The notes under the pieces are model-generated. The model saw only the letters and a program-made list of their open reading frames with translations, did not search any database and was not told the DNA's origin. From Clostridia bacterium (lineage in GTDB: Bacteria > Bacillota > Clostridia > Lachnospirales > Anaerotignaceae), in NCBI GenBank assembly GCA_009929735.1, contig RZZU01000003.1, forward strand, positions 60,179 to 124,178: a stretch of DNA of 64,000 nucleotides. The letters run 5' to 3'. The translations under genes and the position numbers were made by a program. Shown here piece by piece: positions 1-8,721 of this stretch (the first letter of the stretch is position 1; each line of letters opens with the position of its first letter).

Positions 1-446
1 CGGAAAATCCACATCTAAAGTTCGCTGAGGGTGCGGACGATACGGGTGTAATTATTTCTTACAATACCCAAGCACCGAGGATAGAGGGCAGTAATCCCGT
101 TGTTTTAAAGGGGGCACTTGTCATCAATCCAATCACATGGACAAGGCAAGAGAACCTAGCCGGAGCAGAGGGGAATCCTGGCTCTATTCTGCCATATCCG
201 GACGGCTCTGTTGCGCTTGATGAAGATGGAACGTTTCAACACGTGATGAATTTAGCAGATGCCCGTGTCGATACCGAAAAAGGTGTGCTTATTTGCAGCA
301 CTGTTGATCCAGAAACGTGGCATTTGGAGAAATCTGTTTTTGGAAAAGGTGTTTTTCACATTTTTGACTATACGTTTTATTATTATAGCATCAGAGAAAA
401 TGCGACAAAGAGAGTGGAAACATTTTTAAGCCACGATTCAAAATAA
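1..446 (+). CDS. DUF3089-like protein, C-terminal part (5' end outside window)
   Basis: The frame is open from base 3 to the TAA at 444-446, giving about 147 residues, so this is the tail of a gene that starts before the window. The segment VISYNTQ near its start, the later VINPITW and the end piece FDYTFYYYSIRENATKRVE resemble the C-terminal half of DUF3089 proteins, which are predicted alpha/beta-hydrolase-fold enzymes of unknown substrate. The catalytic nucleophile region would lie upstream and cannot be checked. The stop is followed by a hairpin terminator at 664-702. The family assignment is from remembered motif resemblance; that it is a coding tail is much surer. Confidence 0.6.
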   Translation, partial: ENPHLKFAEGADDTGVIISYNTQAPRIEGSNPVVLKGALVINPITWTRQENLAGAEGNPGSILPYPDGSVALDEDGTFQHVMNLADARVDTEKGVLICSTVDPETWHLEKSVFGKGVFHIFDYTFYYYSIRENATKRVETFLSHDSK

Positions 447-663
447 GTGACTGATTATTTAAAGCGTAGTCATGTAAGGGTGTTTTAAGGATTCTCCTTC
501 GTTAAGCACATGAATCGTGTAATTCTCAAAAAATTAAGAAAATCACAGGAATTCCTTGCAAATTTTTTGAAAGGAATGTATAATTACGTTCTATAACACT
601 TAGGGTTCCATTGTAAAAACAATGTAGCAAAAAAATAGTGGGACATATAATGTCCCATGATGC

Positions 664-702
664 AATATGCCAACCAATTCAAATGGTTGGCATATTTTTT
701 TT
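664..702 (+). terminator. Rho-independent terminator after the DUF3089-like gene
   Basis: A perfect 13-bp stem (664-676 with 684-696) with a 7-nt loop is followed by a run of T. It separates the partial first gene from ppdK. Confidence 0.85.
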
Positions 703-817
703 GGCAAAATGAAGCAAAATCAGGGATAAATTCACGAAATTTATTGCACAATGACAAATAGGTGTTTGATTGCCACGACAATTGCGAAGAATAAGCGATT
801 TCCTGATAGGATTAACA

Positions 818-846
818 TTGTGATTTTCAGAAGGAAATGATATAAT
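818..846 (+). promoter_or_regulatory. Sigma-A promoter of ppdK
   Basis: TTGTGA at 818-823 and TATAAT at 841-846 are separated by 17 bp. The start codon lies 79 bp downstream, so the mRNA has a leader of about 70 nt. Confidence 0.7.
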
Positions 847-925
847 TTAGTTGAAGTAATTTTTTCCGTAATTTTAGAAAAAATTCCAAGTCTTACATCC
901 AGATGGAAAACAGGAGGTAATGTGT

Positions 926-3568
926 ATGAGCAAGAAGTATGTTTATATGTTCAGCGAGGGCAACGCATCCATGAAAAACCTTTTAGGTGGTAAGGGTGCC
1001 AACCTTGCGGAAATGACAATGTTGGGTCTGCCTATTCCACAGGGCTTTACCATTTCAACAGAAGCCTGCACAGAATATAACGAAGGCGGTAAAAAACTGA
1101 CGGAAGAAATGATTGCTGAGATTAATGTAGCACTGAGCAAGCTTGAAGAAATTGCCGGCAAAAAGCTGGGCGATCCCGAGAACCCCCTTCTGGTTTCCGT
1201 ACGTTCCGGCGCAAGAGCGTCGATGCCCGGTATGATGGACACGGTTTTAAACCTTGGTTTAAACGATGTTTCCGTTGAGGGGCTGTCAAAGAAAACAGGA
1301 AATACCAGATTTGCTTATGATTCTTACAGAAGATTTATCATGATGTTTGCGGACGTTGTAATCGGCGTTTCCAAATCCAAGTTTGAAAGAAAGTTGGATG
1401 AGTATAAGGAAAAAGCAGGTGTTCGCTATGATACCGAATTAACAGCAGAGGACCTGAAAAAGGTTACAGCAATGTTTAAGCAGATTTATTTGGATGATCA
1501 GGGCAAGGAATTCCCTCAGGACCCCAAGGAGCAGCTGTTTGAAGCTGCAATGGCGGTATTCCGCAGCTGGGATAACCCTCGTGCCTTTGTCTACAGAAGA
1601 ATGAATGATATTCCTTATAGCTGGGGTACTGCAGTTAACGTGCAAATGATGGTATTTGGCAACATGGGTGATACCTCAGGCACAGGCGTTGCTTTTACAA
1701 GAAATGCCGCAACAGGCGAAAAAGCGATGCTTGGCGAATACTTAGTAAATGCGCAGGGCGAGGATGTTGTTGCCGGTGTGCGTACACCCAATCCGATTGC
1801 AAAGCTTGCGGAGGATATGCCTACAGTTTACGGACAGTTTATGCAAATTGCAAATACATTAGAAAATCATTATAAAGATATGCAGGATATGGAATTTACC
1901 GTAGAAGAAGGCAAGCTGTATTTCCTGCAAACAAGAAACGGCAAGAGAACTGCGAATGCGGCACTGCGTATTGCGGTTGATATGGTACAAGAAGGTCTGA
2001 TTACCAAGGAAGAGGCGTTGATGAAGGTTGATCCGAAGCAGTTGGATCAGATTTTGCATCCCGCTTTTGACCCAAAAGCTTTAAAAGCAGCAAAGCCCCT
2101 TGGAAAAGGCTTGCCCGCATCTCCTGGTGCAGCAGCAGGTAAGGTTTGCTTTACAGCAGAAGACGCAAAAGCGATGGCAGAAGGCGGCGACAGAGTTGTT
2201 TTGGTTCGTTTGGAAACCTCTCCCGAGGATATTGAAGGTATGGCGGCTGCGCAGGGTATCCTGACAGTACGTGGTGGTATGACCTCTCATGCGGCAGTTG
2301 TTGCCCGTGGTATGGGCACTTGCTGTGTATCCGGCTGTGAAGAAATTAAAATGAACGTAGAAGCGAAAACCTTTTCTTTGGGCGGCAATACCTTTAAAGA
2401 AGGCGATTATATTTCTTTGGATGGCTCTACCGGCAATATTTACGGCGAGGATATTCCTACCGTTGACCCTGAAATCAGCGGTGACTTTGCTACATTCATG
2501 GCTTGGGCAGATGAAAAGAGATCCCTTAAGGTTAGAACCAACGCTGACACACCCCATGATGCACAGATAGCCATTGATTTCGGCGCAGAAGGTATCGGCT
2601 TGACAAGAACGGAGCATATGTTCTTTGAAGGCGACAGAATTATGAAGTTCAGAAAGATGATTCTTGCAGATACAGTTGACGAAAGAGTGGAAGCCCTAAA
2701 GGGTATTGAGCCATTCCAGAAAGAGGATTTTAAGGGAATTTACAAGGCAATGCAGGAAAGACCTGTAACCATCCGTTTGCTGGATCCTCCTCTGCATGAG
2801 TTTATGCCTAATACGGAAGAGGAATTTGAAGTTTTGGCACAGGAAACAGGCAAAACCGTGGAAGAGCTGAAGGTGAAAGCAAGAGGCCTACACGAATTGA
2901 ACCCTATGATGGGTCACAGAGGCTGCCGTTTGGCGGTAAGCTATCCTGAAATTGCCGAGATGCAGACAAGAGCAATCATTGAAGCTGCAGTTGAAGTTTC
3001 CGCTGAATTGGGCATCAATATTAAGCCTGAAATTATGATTCCTTTGATTGGCGAAATTAAGGAATTGAAATTTGTAAAAAATATTGTGGTTGAAACAGCG
3101 AAAAATGTTATGGCTGCAAAAGGCAAAGAACTAGACTACCTTGTTGGTACGATGATTGAAATCCCCAGAGCAGCACTGACGGCGGATGAAATTGCAACAG
3201 AGGCTGAGTTCTTCTCCTTTGGCACCAACGACCTAACACAGATGACCTACGGCTTATCCCGTGATGATGCCGGTAAAATTCTGGCGGATTATATTGACAA
3301 GAACATTTACGAATGTGACCCTACCGCAAGATTGGACAGAAACGGTGTTGGTATGCTGATGAAAATGGCGGTTGAAAAAGCATTGCCTGTACGCCCTGAT
3401 ATTCATTTGGGTATCTGCGGTGAGCACGGCGGCGATCCTTCTTCCGTTGAGTTCTGCCATTTAATCGGTTTGGACTATGTATCCTGCTCTCCTTTCCGTG
3501 TTCCGATTGCAAGATTGGCAGCGGCGCAGGCACAGATTAACTTCCCCAGAGAAACAAGAAAACACTAA
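926..3568 (+). CDS. ppdK: Pyruvate, phosphate dikinase
   Basis: This enzyme interconverts pyruvate + ATP + phosphate and PEP + AMP + PPi in the cytoplasm; in anaerobic clostridia it often runs as a PPi-dependent glycolytic step. The N-terminal ATP-grasp part begins with GGKGANLAEM (from residue 21). The swivelling phosphohistidine domain carries GGMTSHAAVVARG with the catalytic His at residue 455. The C-terminal PEP/pyruvate TIM barrel carries GTNDLTQMTYGLSRDD and GICGEHGG with the catalytic Cys at residue 831; both residue numbers match the classical clostridial enzyme. Length is 880 aa, normal for the family. An ATG lies six bases upstream at 920, but GGAGG (913-917) is too close to it and spaces well to 926. 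The gene is monocistronic, with its own promoter and terminator. Confidence 0.97.
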   Translation: MSKKYVYMFSEGNASMKNLLGGKGANLAEMTMLGLPIPQGFTISTEACTEYNEGGKKLTEEMIAEINVALSKLEEIAGKKLGDPENPLLVSVRSGARASMPGMMDTVLNLGLNDVSVEGLSKKTGNTRFAYDSYRRFIMMFADVVIGVSKSKFERKLDEYKEKAGVRYDTELTAEDLKKVTAMFKQIYLDDQGKEFPQDPKEQLFEAAMAVFRSWDNPRAFVYRRMNDIPYSWGTAVNVQMMVFGNMGDTSGTGVAFTRNAATGEKAMLGEYLVNAQGEDVVAGVRTPNPIAKLAEDMPTVYGQFMQIANTLENHYKDMQDMEFTVEEGKLYFLQTRNGKRTANAALRIAVDMVQEGLITKEEALMKVDPKQLDQILHPAFDPKALKAAKPLGKGLPASPGAAAGKVCFTAEDAKAMAEGGDRVVLVRLETSPEDIEGMAAAQGILTVRGGMTSHAAVVARGMGTCCVSGCEEIKMNVEAKTFSLGGNTFKEGDYISLDGSTGNIYGEDIPTVDPEISGDFATFMAWADEKRSLKVRTNADTPHDAQIAIDFGAEGIGLTRTEHMFFEGDRIMKFRKMILADTVDERVEALKGIEPFQKEDFKGIYKAMQERPVTIRLLDPPLHEFMPNTEEEFEVLAQETGKTVEELKVKARGLHELNPMMGHRGCRLAVSYPEIAEMQTRAIIEAAVEVSAELGINIKPEIMIPLIGEIKELKFVKNIVVETAKNVMAAKGKELDYLVGTMIEIPRAALTADEIATEAEFFSFGTNDLTQMTYGLSRDDAGKILADYIDKNIYECDPTARLDRNGVGMLMKMAVEKALPVRPDIHLGICGEHGGDPSSVEFCHLIGLDYVSCSPFRVPIARLAAAQAQINFPRETRKH

Positions 3569-3580
3569 GTTTATAAAAAA

Positions 3581-3617
3581 AGGCCGAGGCGCTGAAATAG
3601 CTGCCTCGGTCTTTTTT
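3581..3617 (+). terminator. Rho-independent terminator after ppdK
   Basis: A GC-rich stem (GGCCGAGGC at 3582-3590 with GCCTCGGTC at 3603-3611, one G-U pair) is followed by TTTTTT. It lies just after the ppdK stop. Confidence 0.85.
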
Positions 3618-3784
3618 GATTATCTTCAAGTTTCAAGATGTTGTATCATCTTAGCAAAAGCTGTGGAATTGGGTACAAATAGGATACGCACTTTGTAACT
3701 TTTTGCAAATAATACTGATTTTATGTAAAACTTGGAAAAAAATCAAAATTAAAGGCGGTTATTATTAAAAAAGAGTGATAAATG

Positions 3785-3813
3785 TTGATTTTTACACAGG
3801 AATTCTCTATAAT
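3785..3813 (+). promoter_or_regulatory. Probable sigma-A promoter of the flagellar operon
   Basis: TTGATT (3785-3790) and TATAAT (3808-3813) are 17 bp apart, 215 bp before flgB. This places a leader of about 200 nt in front of the operon. No sigma-D-like motif was recognised here. Confidence 0.6.
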
Positions 3814-3845
3814 TATATGTAGCATACAAAAGATAGGTAGAATTG

Positions 3846-3906
3846 AGTACGAATCGTATACCGAATAAGCATATGCTTATGTGAGCAGAAGGTATCAATT
3901 TGTACT
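3846..3906 (+). promoter_or_regulatory. Structured 5' leader of the flagellar operon
   Basis: Nested pairing is visible. A 9-bp outer stem joins 3846-3854 to 3898-3906 (one G-U). A 5-bp inner stem joins 3858-3862 to 3891-3895. A 16-nt perfect palindrome lies at 3865-3880. A short T-rich stretch follows. It does not match the c-di-GMP-I or -II, purine or preQ1 riboswitch consensus as I know them. Whether it senses anything is unknown. Confidence 0.4.
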
Positions 3907-4027
3907 TTTATATTATTTTCACAAATTTATAAAAGTCGAAGCATGATTTTAAAAAATGACGGAGTATAAAGAACGGATTTTTTAATAATGTGAATTATTT
4001 ATATAAATAAAAGAGAGGTGCGCAGCA

Positions 4028-4396
4028 TTGTTTAACAATTCGGTATTGATGTCTCAAAAAATGGCTGATTATTTGTGGCAAAAGCAACAGGTGACTTTAA
4101 ATAATATCGCCAATTCGTCTACGCCCGGATACAAAGCGCAATATGTTTCGTTTCAGGATGAGCTGAAAAGCAAAATGGATTTTTATGATCAGATGAGTTC
4201 GAGCAAAATAAGGGATGGGATAGAAGATTCCGCAATCAGCGTGCATACCAAAGATGATGAATCCAGCCGATTGGACGGAAATAACGTGAATATGGATGTG
4301 GAGCAGGTAGAGCTAGCAAGTGCTACCATTCAATACCAAATGGCAATCAATGATATTAACAGTGAGTTCAATAGACTTCGAAGTGCGATAAAATAA
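4028..4396 (+). CDS. flgB: Flagellar basal-body rod protein FlgB
   Basis: FlgB is a proximal rod subunit of the flagellum, exported through the flagellar type III system. The conserved rod motif appears as LNNIANSSTPGYKA (residues about 24-37), and the C-terminal part NNVNMDVEQVELASATIQYQ matches the family's paired helix. Length of 122 aa is normal. The start is TTG at 4028, supported by GAGAGGTG at 4013-4020. It is the first gene of an eight-gene run flgB-flgC-fliE-fliF-fliG-fliH-fliI-fliJ, the conserved order of the Firmicutes fla/che operon. Confidence 0.95.
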   Translation: MFNNSVLMSQKMADYLWQKQQVTLNNIANSSTPGYKAQYVSFQDELKSKMDFYDQMSSSKIRDGIEDSAISVHTKDDESSRLDGNNVNMDVEQVELASATIQYQMAINDINSEFNRLRSAIK

Positions 4397-4411
4397 TCAG
4401 GAGGAGTGTTT

Positions 4412-4855
4412 GTGGCTTTTTTAAATGCAATGAATATCAGTGCATCAGGCTTGACGGCCCAAAGAGCAAGGATGGACGTCATAGCGGAAAATATTTCAAA
4501 TTCTGGAACGACAAGAACGGAGAGTGGGGATCCCTACAAAAGGCGAATGGTTGTGTTTGAACCCAGAACGCAAGGGGGCTTTGGGGAAATTTTCAGCAAA
4601 ACAGCCAAGGGTGGACGTGCAGAGCAGCAGGGTGTTGTTGTGAGCAAAATTATTGAGGATGAAACGCCTTTTAAATCGGTATATGATCCTACGCATCCTG
4701 ATGCGGATGAAAGAGGCTACGTTATGATGCCAAATGTTGATCTTCTCAAGGAAACCCTTGACGGCATGGAGGCATCGAGGGCGTATGATGCAAACGTTAC
4801 AGCCTTTAATGCAATCAAAGCTATGGCAACAAAAGGGCTTGAGGTTGGTAAATAA
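4412..4855 (+). CDS. flgC: Flagellar basal-body rod protein FlgC
   Basis: FlgC is the second proximal rod protein. The N-terminus MAFLNAMNISASGLTAQR and the following MDVIAENISNSGTTRT are typical; the C-terminal helix contains MEASRAYDANVTAFNAIK. The frame is also open from a GTG at 4406, but the Shine-Dalgarno AGGAGG (4399-4404) touches that codon. GTG at 4412 has a proper 7-nt spacing and gives the conserved MAFLN start, with 147 aa. It lies 15 bp after flgB. Confidence 0.95.
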   Translation: MAFLNAMNISASGLTAQRARMDVIAENISNSGTTRTESGDPYKRRMVVFEPRTQGGFGEIFSKTAKGGRAEQQGVVVSKIIEDETPFKSVYDPTHPDADERGYVMMPNVDLLKETLDGMEASRAYDANVTAFNAIKAMATKGLEVGK

Positions 4856-4872
4856 TATCTGGAGGAAATTTT

Positions 4873-5175
4873 ATGTCAATTACAGCATTGAATAAATTGG
4901 AACCAATTCAATTATTGGATCAGTTAAATAAAACAGGCAAAACCGAAAACAGTCAAGATGATTTTAGAAGTATTTTTGAGGAAGCAGTTTCCAATGTGAC
5001 GGAAAGCGAAAATGCTTTGTCAAATGAACAGTATTTGTTTGCTACAGGGCAGAGTGAGGACACGCATTCATTGGGGATTGCAGCTACACAAGCACAGATT
5101 TCAGTTGATTTATTGGTTGCATTAAGGAATAAAGCTTTGGATTCTTACAATGAACTAATGAGGATAAGTCTCTGA
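4873..5175 (+). CDS. fliE: Flagellar hook-basal body protein FliE
   Basis: FliE is a small adaptor between the MS ring and the rod. The conserved C-terminal half is present: TGQSEDTHSLGIAATQAQIS followed by LRNKALDSYNELMRISL. Length of 100 aa is normal. A GGAGGAAA site lies 17 bp after flgC, and the start is ATG at 4873. Confidence 0.93.
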   Translation: MSITALNKLEPIQLLDQLNKTGKTENSQDDFRSIFEEAVSNVTESENALSNEQYLFATGQSEDTHSLGIAATQAQISVDLLVALRNKALDSYNELMRISL

Positions 5176-5245
5176 TTTTTGTAATACAGGCGCATCGTTA
5201 TGCTAACCTGAACTAAGAAAATTATTGAGTAAGAGGGGTACCATC

Positions 5246-6846
5246 TTGAATGCAAAATTAAAGGAACTGATTGAAAAGAGCAAATATTTTTTAAAAAAAA
5301 TCAACCCCAAACTGAGAAAAAGAATATTAATTGGGGCTTTAGTGGTAATTCTTTTTTCGATAGGGATTGCTGTTTTTTTAAATAATACGCCTTATGAAAC
5401 GCTCTTTAGCGGATTGAATCAGGAAGAAGCCACTGAAATTATGGAAAAGCTGCAGGAAATGAGTGTGGAATATAAATATGGGAATGACGGCGTAATCTAT
5501 GTTCCAAAGGAGCAAGTGGAAAAACTGAAAGCTCAGCTTGTATACGAAGGTTACCCCCAAAGTGGTTTTACATATGATGTTTTCAAGGACAACATTGGAA
5601 TGACAACTACGGATTTCAAAAAAACAGCTATAAGCTGTTCGAGCTTCAAAATAGAATTGGTGCTACCATTCGGCTTTTTGATGGGGTAAAAGATGCAAAG
5701 GTTACCATTGCCATTGCGGAGGATCAAAAATATGTGCTGGACGACAACAGCGTCCAAAAAACACAGGCTTCGGTTGTTGTCATTATGAAGAATGGAGGAT
5801 CCCCTTCAGCAGAGCAGGTGAAGGGCATTCAAAGACTGGTTTCTAAAAGTATACCATCCATGGAAATGACGGATGTTGTTGTTTTGGATGGGAACGGAAA
5901 TGACCTTTCCTCTTCCGGTGACAGTATTGCCGATGGGGCAAACAAGCTGAAACTTGAGTTTGAAAAGCATATGGATGATAACCTTCGTACCAAAATACTT
6001 AATGTTTTAAGCCCAATTTATGGTGAAAACAATGTTAAGGTTTCGGTAAGAACAACGGTTGACGTTGATAAAAAAATTCAGGAAATTATTAATTATAATA
6101 CGCCTAAGGAAGATTTTGAAAAGGGTATTCCCAGCACGGAGTCCAGCGGTGTTGAGATGGTTAAAGATGGAAAAACTGCAGGAGGTGTTCCAGGAACGCA
6201 ATCCAATGCAGAGGTTCCTACCTATTCACAAGTGCAGGCGGATGGCTCTGAAACATATGTGAAACAAGAAAATTCCATTGATTATTTAGTAAATCAGCTT
6301 ACAGAGCAGGCACAAATCGATTCAGGGAGTATCAAGGATGTGTCTATTTCCATTGCAATTAACAGTGAAAGCCTTGGAAATATTTCTGAACGGGATTTAA
6401 AGGGGTTAATTGGAAATGCGGCGGGGATTACAAAAGAAAATCAAGATGATAAAATAGCCATTATTGCCGCACCATTTTTTGGAAATGAAGAAGCGCCATC
6501 CGCAATTGAGGACTTAGGCAATAAAAACTGGATTATTATCGGGGCAATTGCATCAGGCGTTTTCCTGATTATTTTGGTTATTGTGATCCTTATCGTTTCC
6601 AGAAGAAAAAAGAAAAAGAAAGCGGTTATGGTGAGTGCTGCGGAAACATCAAGGCAGTCAAACATTTCTCCTGAGGCATACCTAAAACAGTTAAAACAAA
6701 AGCAACAGGAAGATTCGCAAAACAAAATACTAAATCTGTCAAATGAGAAAGGCTTAGAATTGAAAAGTAAGGTACGGGATCTTGCAGGAGAAAATCCTGA
6801 GATTTCAGCACAGCTGATTAGAACTTGGTTAAAGGGAGGAGAATAA
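5246..6846 (+). pseudogene. fliF: Flagellar M-ring protein FliF, reading frame broken by a one-base deletion
   Basis: FliF forms the MS ring, the base of the flagellar motor and export gate. The first frame (TTG at 5246, Shine-Dalgarno GAGGGG) encodes about 126 matching residues with a membrane span near residues 27-45 and the start of the YscJ-type ring domain. It then runs out of homology after DFKK and stops at 5689. The rest of FliF continues in the -1 frame from about 5623 (YKLFELQNRIGATIRLFDG) through a second membrane span near 6520-6600 to the FliG-binding tail (AQLIRTWLKGGE) at 6846. The break lies in a run of seven A (5618-5624). One extra A, or a -1 slip on AAA-AAA, restores a protein of about 533 aa, the usual length. 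It could be a true mutation, phase variation, recoding or a sequencing error. All flanking genes are intact. Confidence 0.85.
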
Positions 6847-6848
6847 TC

Positions 6849-7859
6849 GTGGCTAAGGAAAGCTCAATATCGCCGGAACAGAAGGCTGCCGCAGTTGTTA
6901 TCTCCCTTGGTGCAGAAAAAGCAGCGCAGGTTTATAAATATTTAACGGAAGATGAAGTGCAAAGGCTAACCGTTGAGGTTGCAAAATTAGGCTTTTTGCC
7001 GGCAGAAACAACTGAAGAGATACTAGATGAGTTTTATAAAAACTGTATGCTCCAGAAGGTTGTAACAGAAGGCGGTATGGAGTACGCCAAGAGTGTTTTG
7101 GAAAAGGCTTTTGGTGAAGATGTGGCACATACTTTACTGGGGAAGGTTGAAAAAACCCTGAAAAGCAGGGTATTTGCTTTTTTAAACAAGTATGATGATT
7201 TGTCAATCTTTTCCATATTAAGCAATGAAAGACCGCAAACCATTGCTTTGGTTCTTTCCTATATGGATTCGGTCAGAGCGGCGAGCATTATTGCTGGGCT
7301 TCCTGAGCAAAGGAAAATCAGCGTTGTTGAGGCAATTGCAAGAATGGACAGTGCTGCGCCTGAAGCAATGCGGATTGTTGAGCGGGAAATTGAAAAAAAA
7401 CTTTCTTCCGTAATGACGACAGATTATACAAAAATCGGTGGTATCGATTATATTGCTGAGGTAATGAATTATGTCGACAGAGGGGATGAAAAATATATCT
7501 TTGATGAACTGAGCAAGAAGGATGTTGAGCTGGTTGAAGAAATTCGTAATAAAATGTTTGTTTTCGAAGATATTGTTGGAATGGACAACCTTTCTATTCA
7601 AAGAGTTATTCGTGAAGTTGACCAAAAAGACCTGGTATTTGCGCTTAAGGGTTCCAAGAGCGAAGTCGGAAATATTATTTTTGCAAATATGTCTGCCCGT
7701 ATGACAGAAACGATTAAATCCGAACTGGAAATCACATCTAATGTCCGTGTGAAGGATGTTGAGGATGCACAGCAGAGAATTGTCGCTGTAATCAGAAAGC
7801 TTGAGGATGGAGGCCAGATTGTTGTTTCCAAGGGTGGAAAGGATGATATTATTGCATAA
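6849..7859 (+). CDS. fliG: Flagellar motor switch protein FliG
   Basis: FliG is the rotor component of the switch complex; it binds FliF and takes torque from MotA. The 336-aa protein has the expected length. The N-terminal domain starts SSISPEQKAAAVVISLGAEK. The middle domain contains NERPQTIALVLSYMD. The C-terminal torque helix region carries VFEDIVGMDNLSIQRVIREV followed by the DLVFALKG segment. The start is GTG at 6849 because GGAGG at 6835-6839 spaces to it; upstream in-frame codons have no ribosome site. It follows fliF by 2 bp. Confidence 0.95.
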   Translation: MAKESSISPEQKAAAVVISLGAEKAAQVYKYLTEDEVQRLTVEVAKLGFLPAETTEEILDEFYKNCMLQKVVTEGGMEYAKSVLEKAFGEDVAHTLLGKVEKTLKSRVFAFLNKYDDLSIFSILSNERPQTIALVLSYMDSVRAASIIAGLPEQRKISVVEAIARMDSAAPEAMRIVEREIEKKLSSVMTTDYTKIGGIDYIAEVMNYVDRGDEKYIFDELSKKDVELVEEIRNKMFVFEDIVGMDNLSIQRVIREVDQKDLVFALKGSKSEVGNIIFANMSARMTETIKSELEITSNVRVKDVEDAQQRIVAVIRKLEDGGQIVVSKGGKDDIIA

Positions 7860-8721
7860 TGAAGAAGTAACAATAGGCTCCTTTCGTTATGATCAATTTG
7901 GTGCAGCTGTTGAGGAAAAGCCTCAAGAAGATAAGACTAGCAAAAATATTTCACTTCCCAACTTTGAAGAGGAAGAGCGTCAGGAAATTGTTGAGGGAGA
8001 GGAATTTCAAGAGGAGAAAGAGAATTGCAACCCCGACACCATAGACAATGCCTACCTTTTGCAGCAGCTTGAAAAAAAAGAGGCACAGCTGAAGGAAAAA
8101 GAGAAAAAAATCATTGCCGAAGCCAAGCGTAAGGCAGATGAAATGATGTCACAAGCCAAAACAGATGCTGAGGAAATTAAAAAAAATGCGTTTGAGCAAG
8201 CCTCAGCAGAGGGCTATGAGGAAGGCTATCAAAAGGCATATGCGGAGCATAAAGCCAAAATGGATGAGGAAACCGCAGTTTTTCTCCTGCAAATAAGAGA
8301 TTTTATACAGGCGTATGAGGTTGAAAAAAACCAGCTCATTGCACAAAATATTGACGAACTGAAGGAATTGGCAATTGGTATTGCAGAAAAGGTAATTCAA
8401 ATTAGTTTAAAAACGAGTGGTGAAATTATTAAAAAAATGATTGTAACTGCAACAAATAAAATGAAATATAAGGACTGGGCAAAAATTTATATTTCCAAAA
8501 GCGATTCCTTTTTAATTGTAGAGTCCAATGCAGACCTGATAGACGCAATCTCACATTTATCAGAGAATATAAAGGTAGTTGTTATGGAGGATTCTGCACC
8601 GGGAACCTGTATTATTGAATTGCCGGATCAGATTATCGATGCCAGTGCAAGTACCCAGATAGAGAATATCAGGGCCATTATGAAAAGTGCAGGAAAGCTC
8701 GGAGGGAATGATATTGTTTAA
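7843..8721 (+). CDS. fliH: Flagellar assembly protein FliH
   Basis: FliH is a peripheral stalk-like regulator of the export ATPase FliI. The 292-aa protein is poorly conserved at its N-terminus. It has a long charged coiled coil (about residues 60-160, many KKEAQLKEKEKK-type heptads) and a C-terminal domain ending EDSAPGTCIIELPDQIID-ASASTQIENI, typical of the FliH/V-ATPase E-type fold. The start is ATG at 7843 with GGGTGG a few bases upstream, overlapping the fliG end by 17 bp; TTG at 7852 is an alternative. Position between fliG and fliI supports the call. Confidence 0.88.
   Translation: MILLHNEEVTIGSFRYDQFGAAVEEKPQEDKTSKNISLPNFEEEERQEIVEGEEFQEEKENCNPDTIDNAYLLQQLEKKEAQLKEKEKKIIAEAKRKADEMMSQAKTDAEEIKKNAFEQASAEGYEEGYQKAYAEHKAKMDEETAVFLLQIRDFIQAYEVEKNQLIAQNIDELKELAIGIAEKVIQISLKTSGEIIKKMIVTATNKMKYKDWAKIYISKSDSFLIVESNADLIDAISHLSENIKVVVMEDSAPGTCIIELPDQIIDASASTQIENIRAIMKSAGKLGGNDIV

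Larger units (their letters stand above)
447..925. other. Intergenic region before ppdK
   Basis: No convincing gene is seen here. The stretch holds a short palindrome at 639-657 (8-bp stem), the terminator at 664-702, and the ppdK promoter at 818-846. Short open frames in it lack ribosome sites. Confidence 0.6.

Noticed and set aside
2081..2617. 178-codon minus-strand frame inside ppdK
   Set aside because: It lies wholly within the conserved ppdK coding region on the opposite strand and has no homology signal.
3846..3906. c-di-GMP riboswitch before the flagellar operon
   Set aside because: The conserved core nucleotides of the c-di-GMP-I and -II classes are not seen.
7218..7625. 135-codon minus-strand frame inside fliG
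   Set aside because: Shadow of the well-supported fliG frame.
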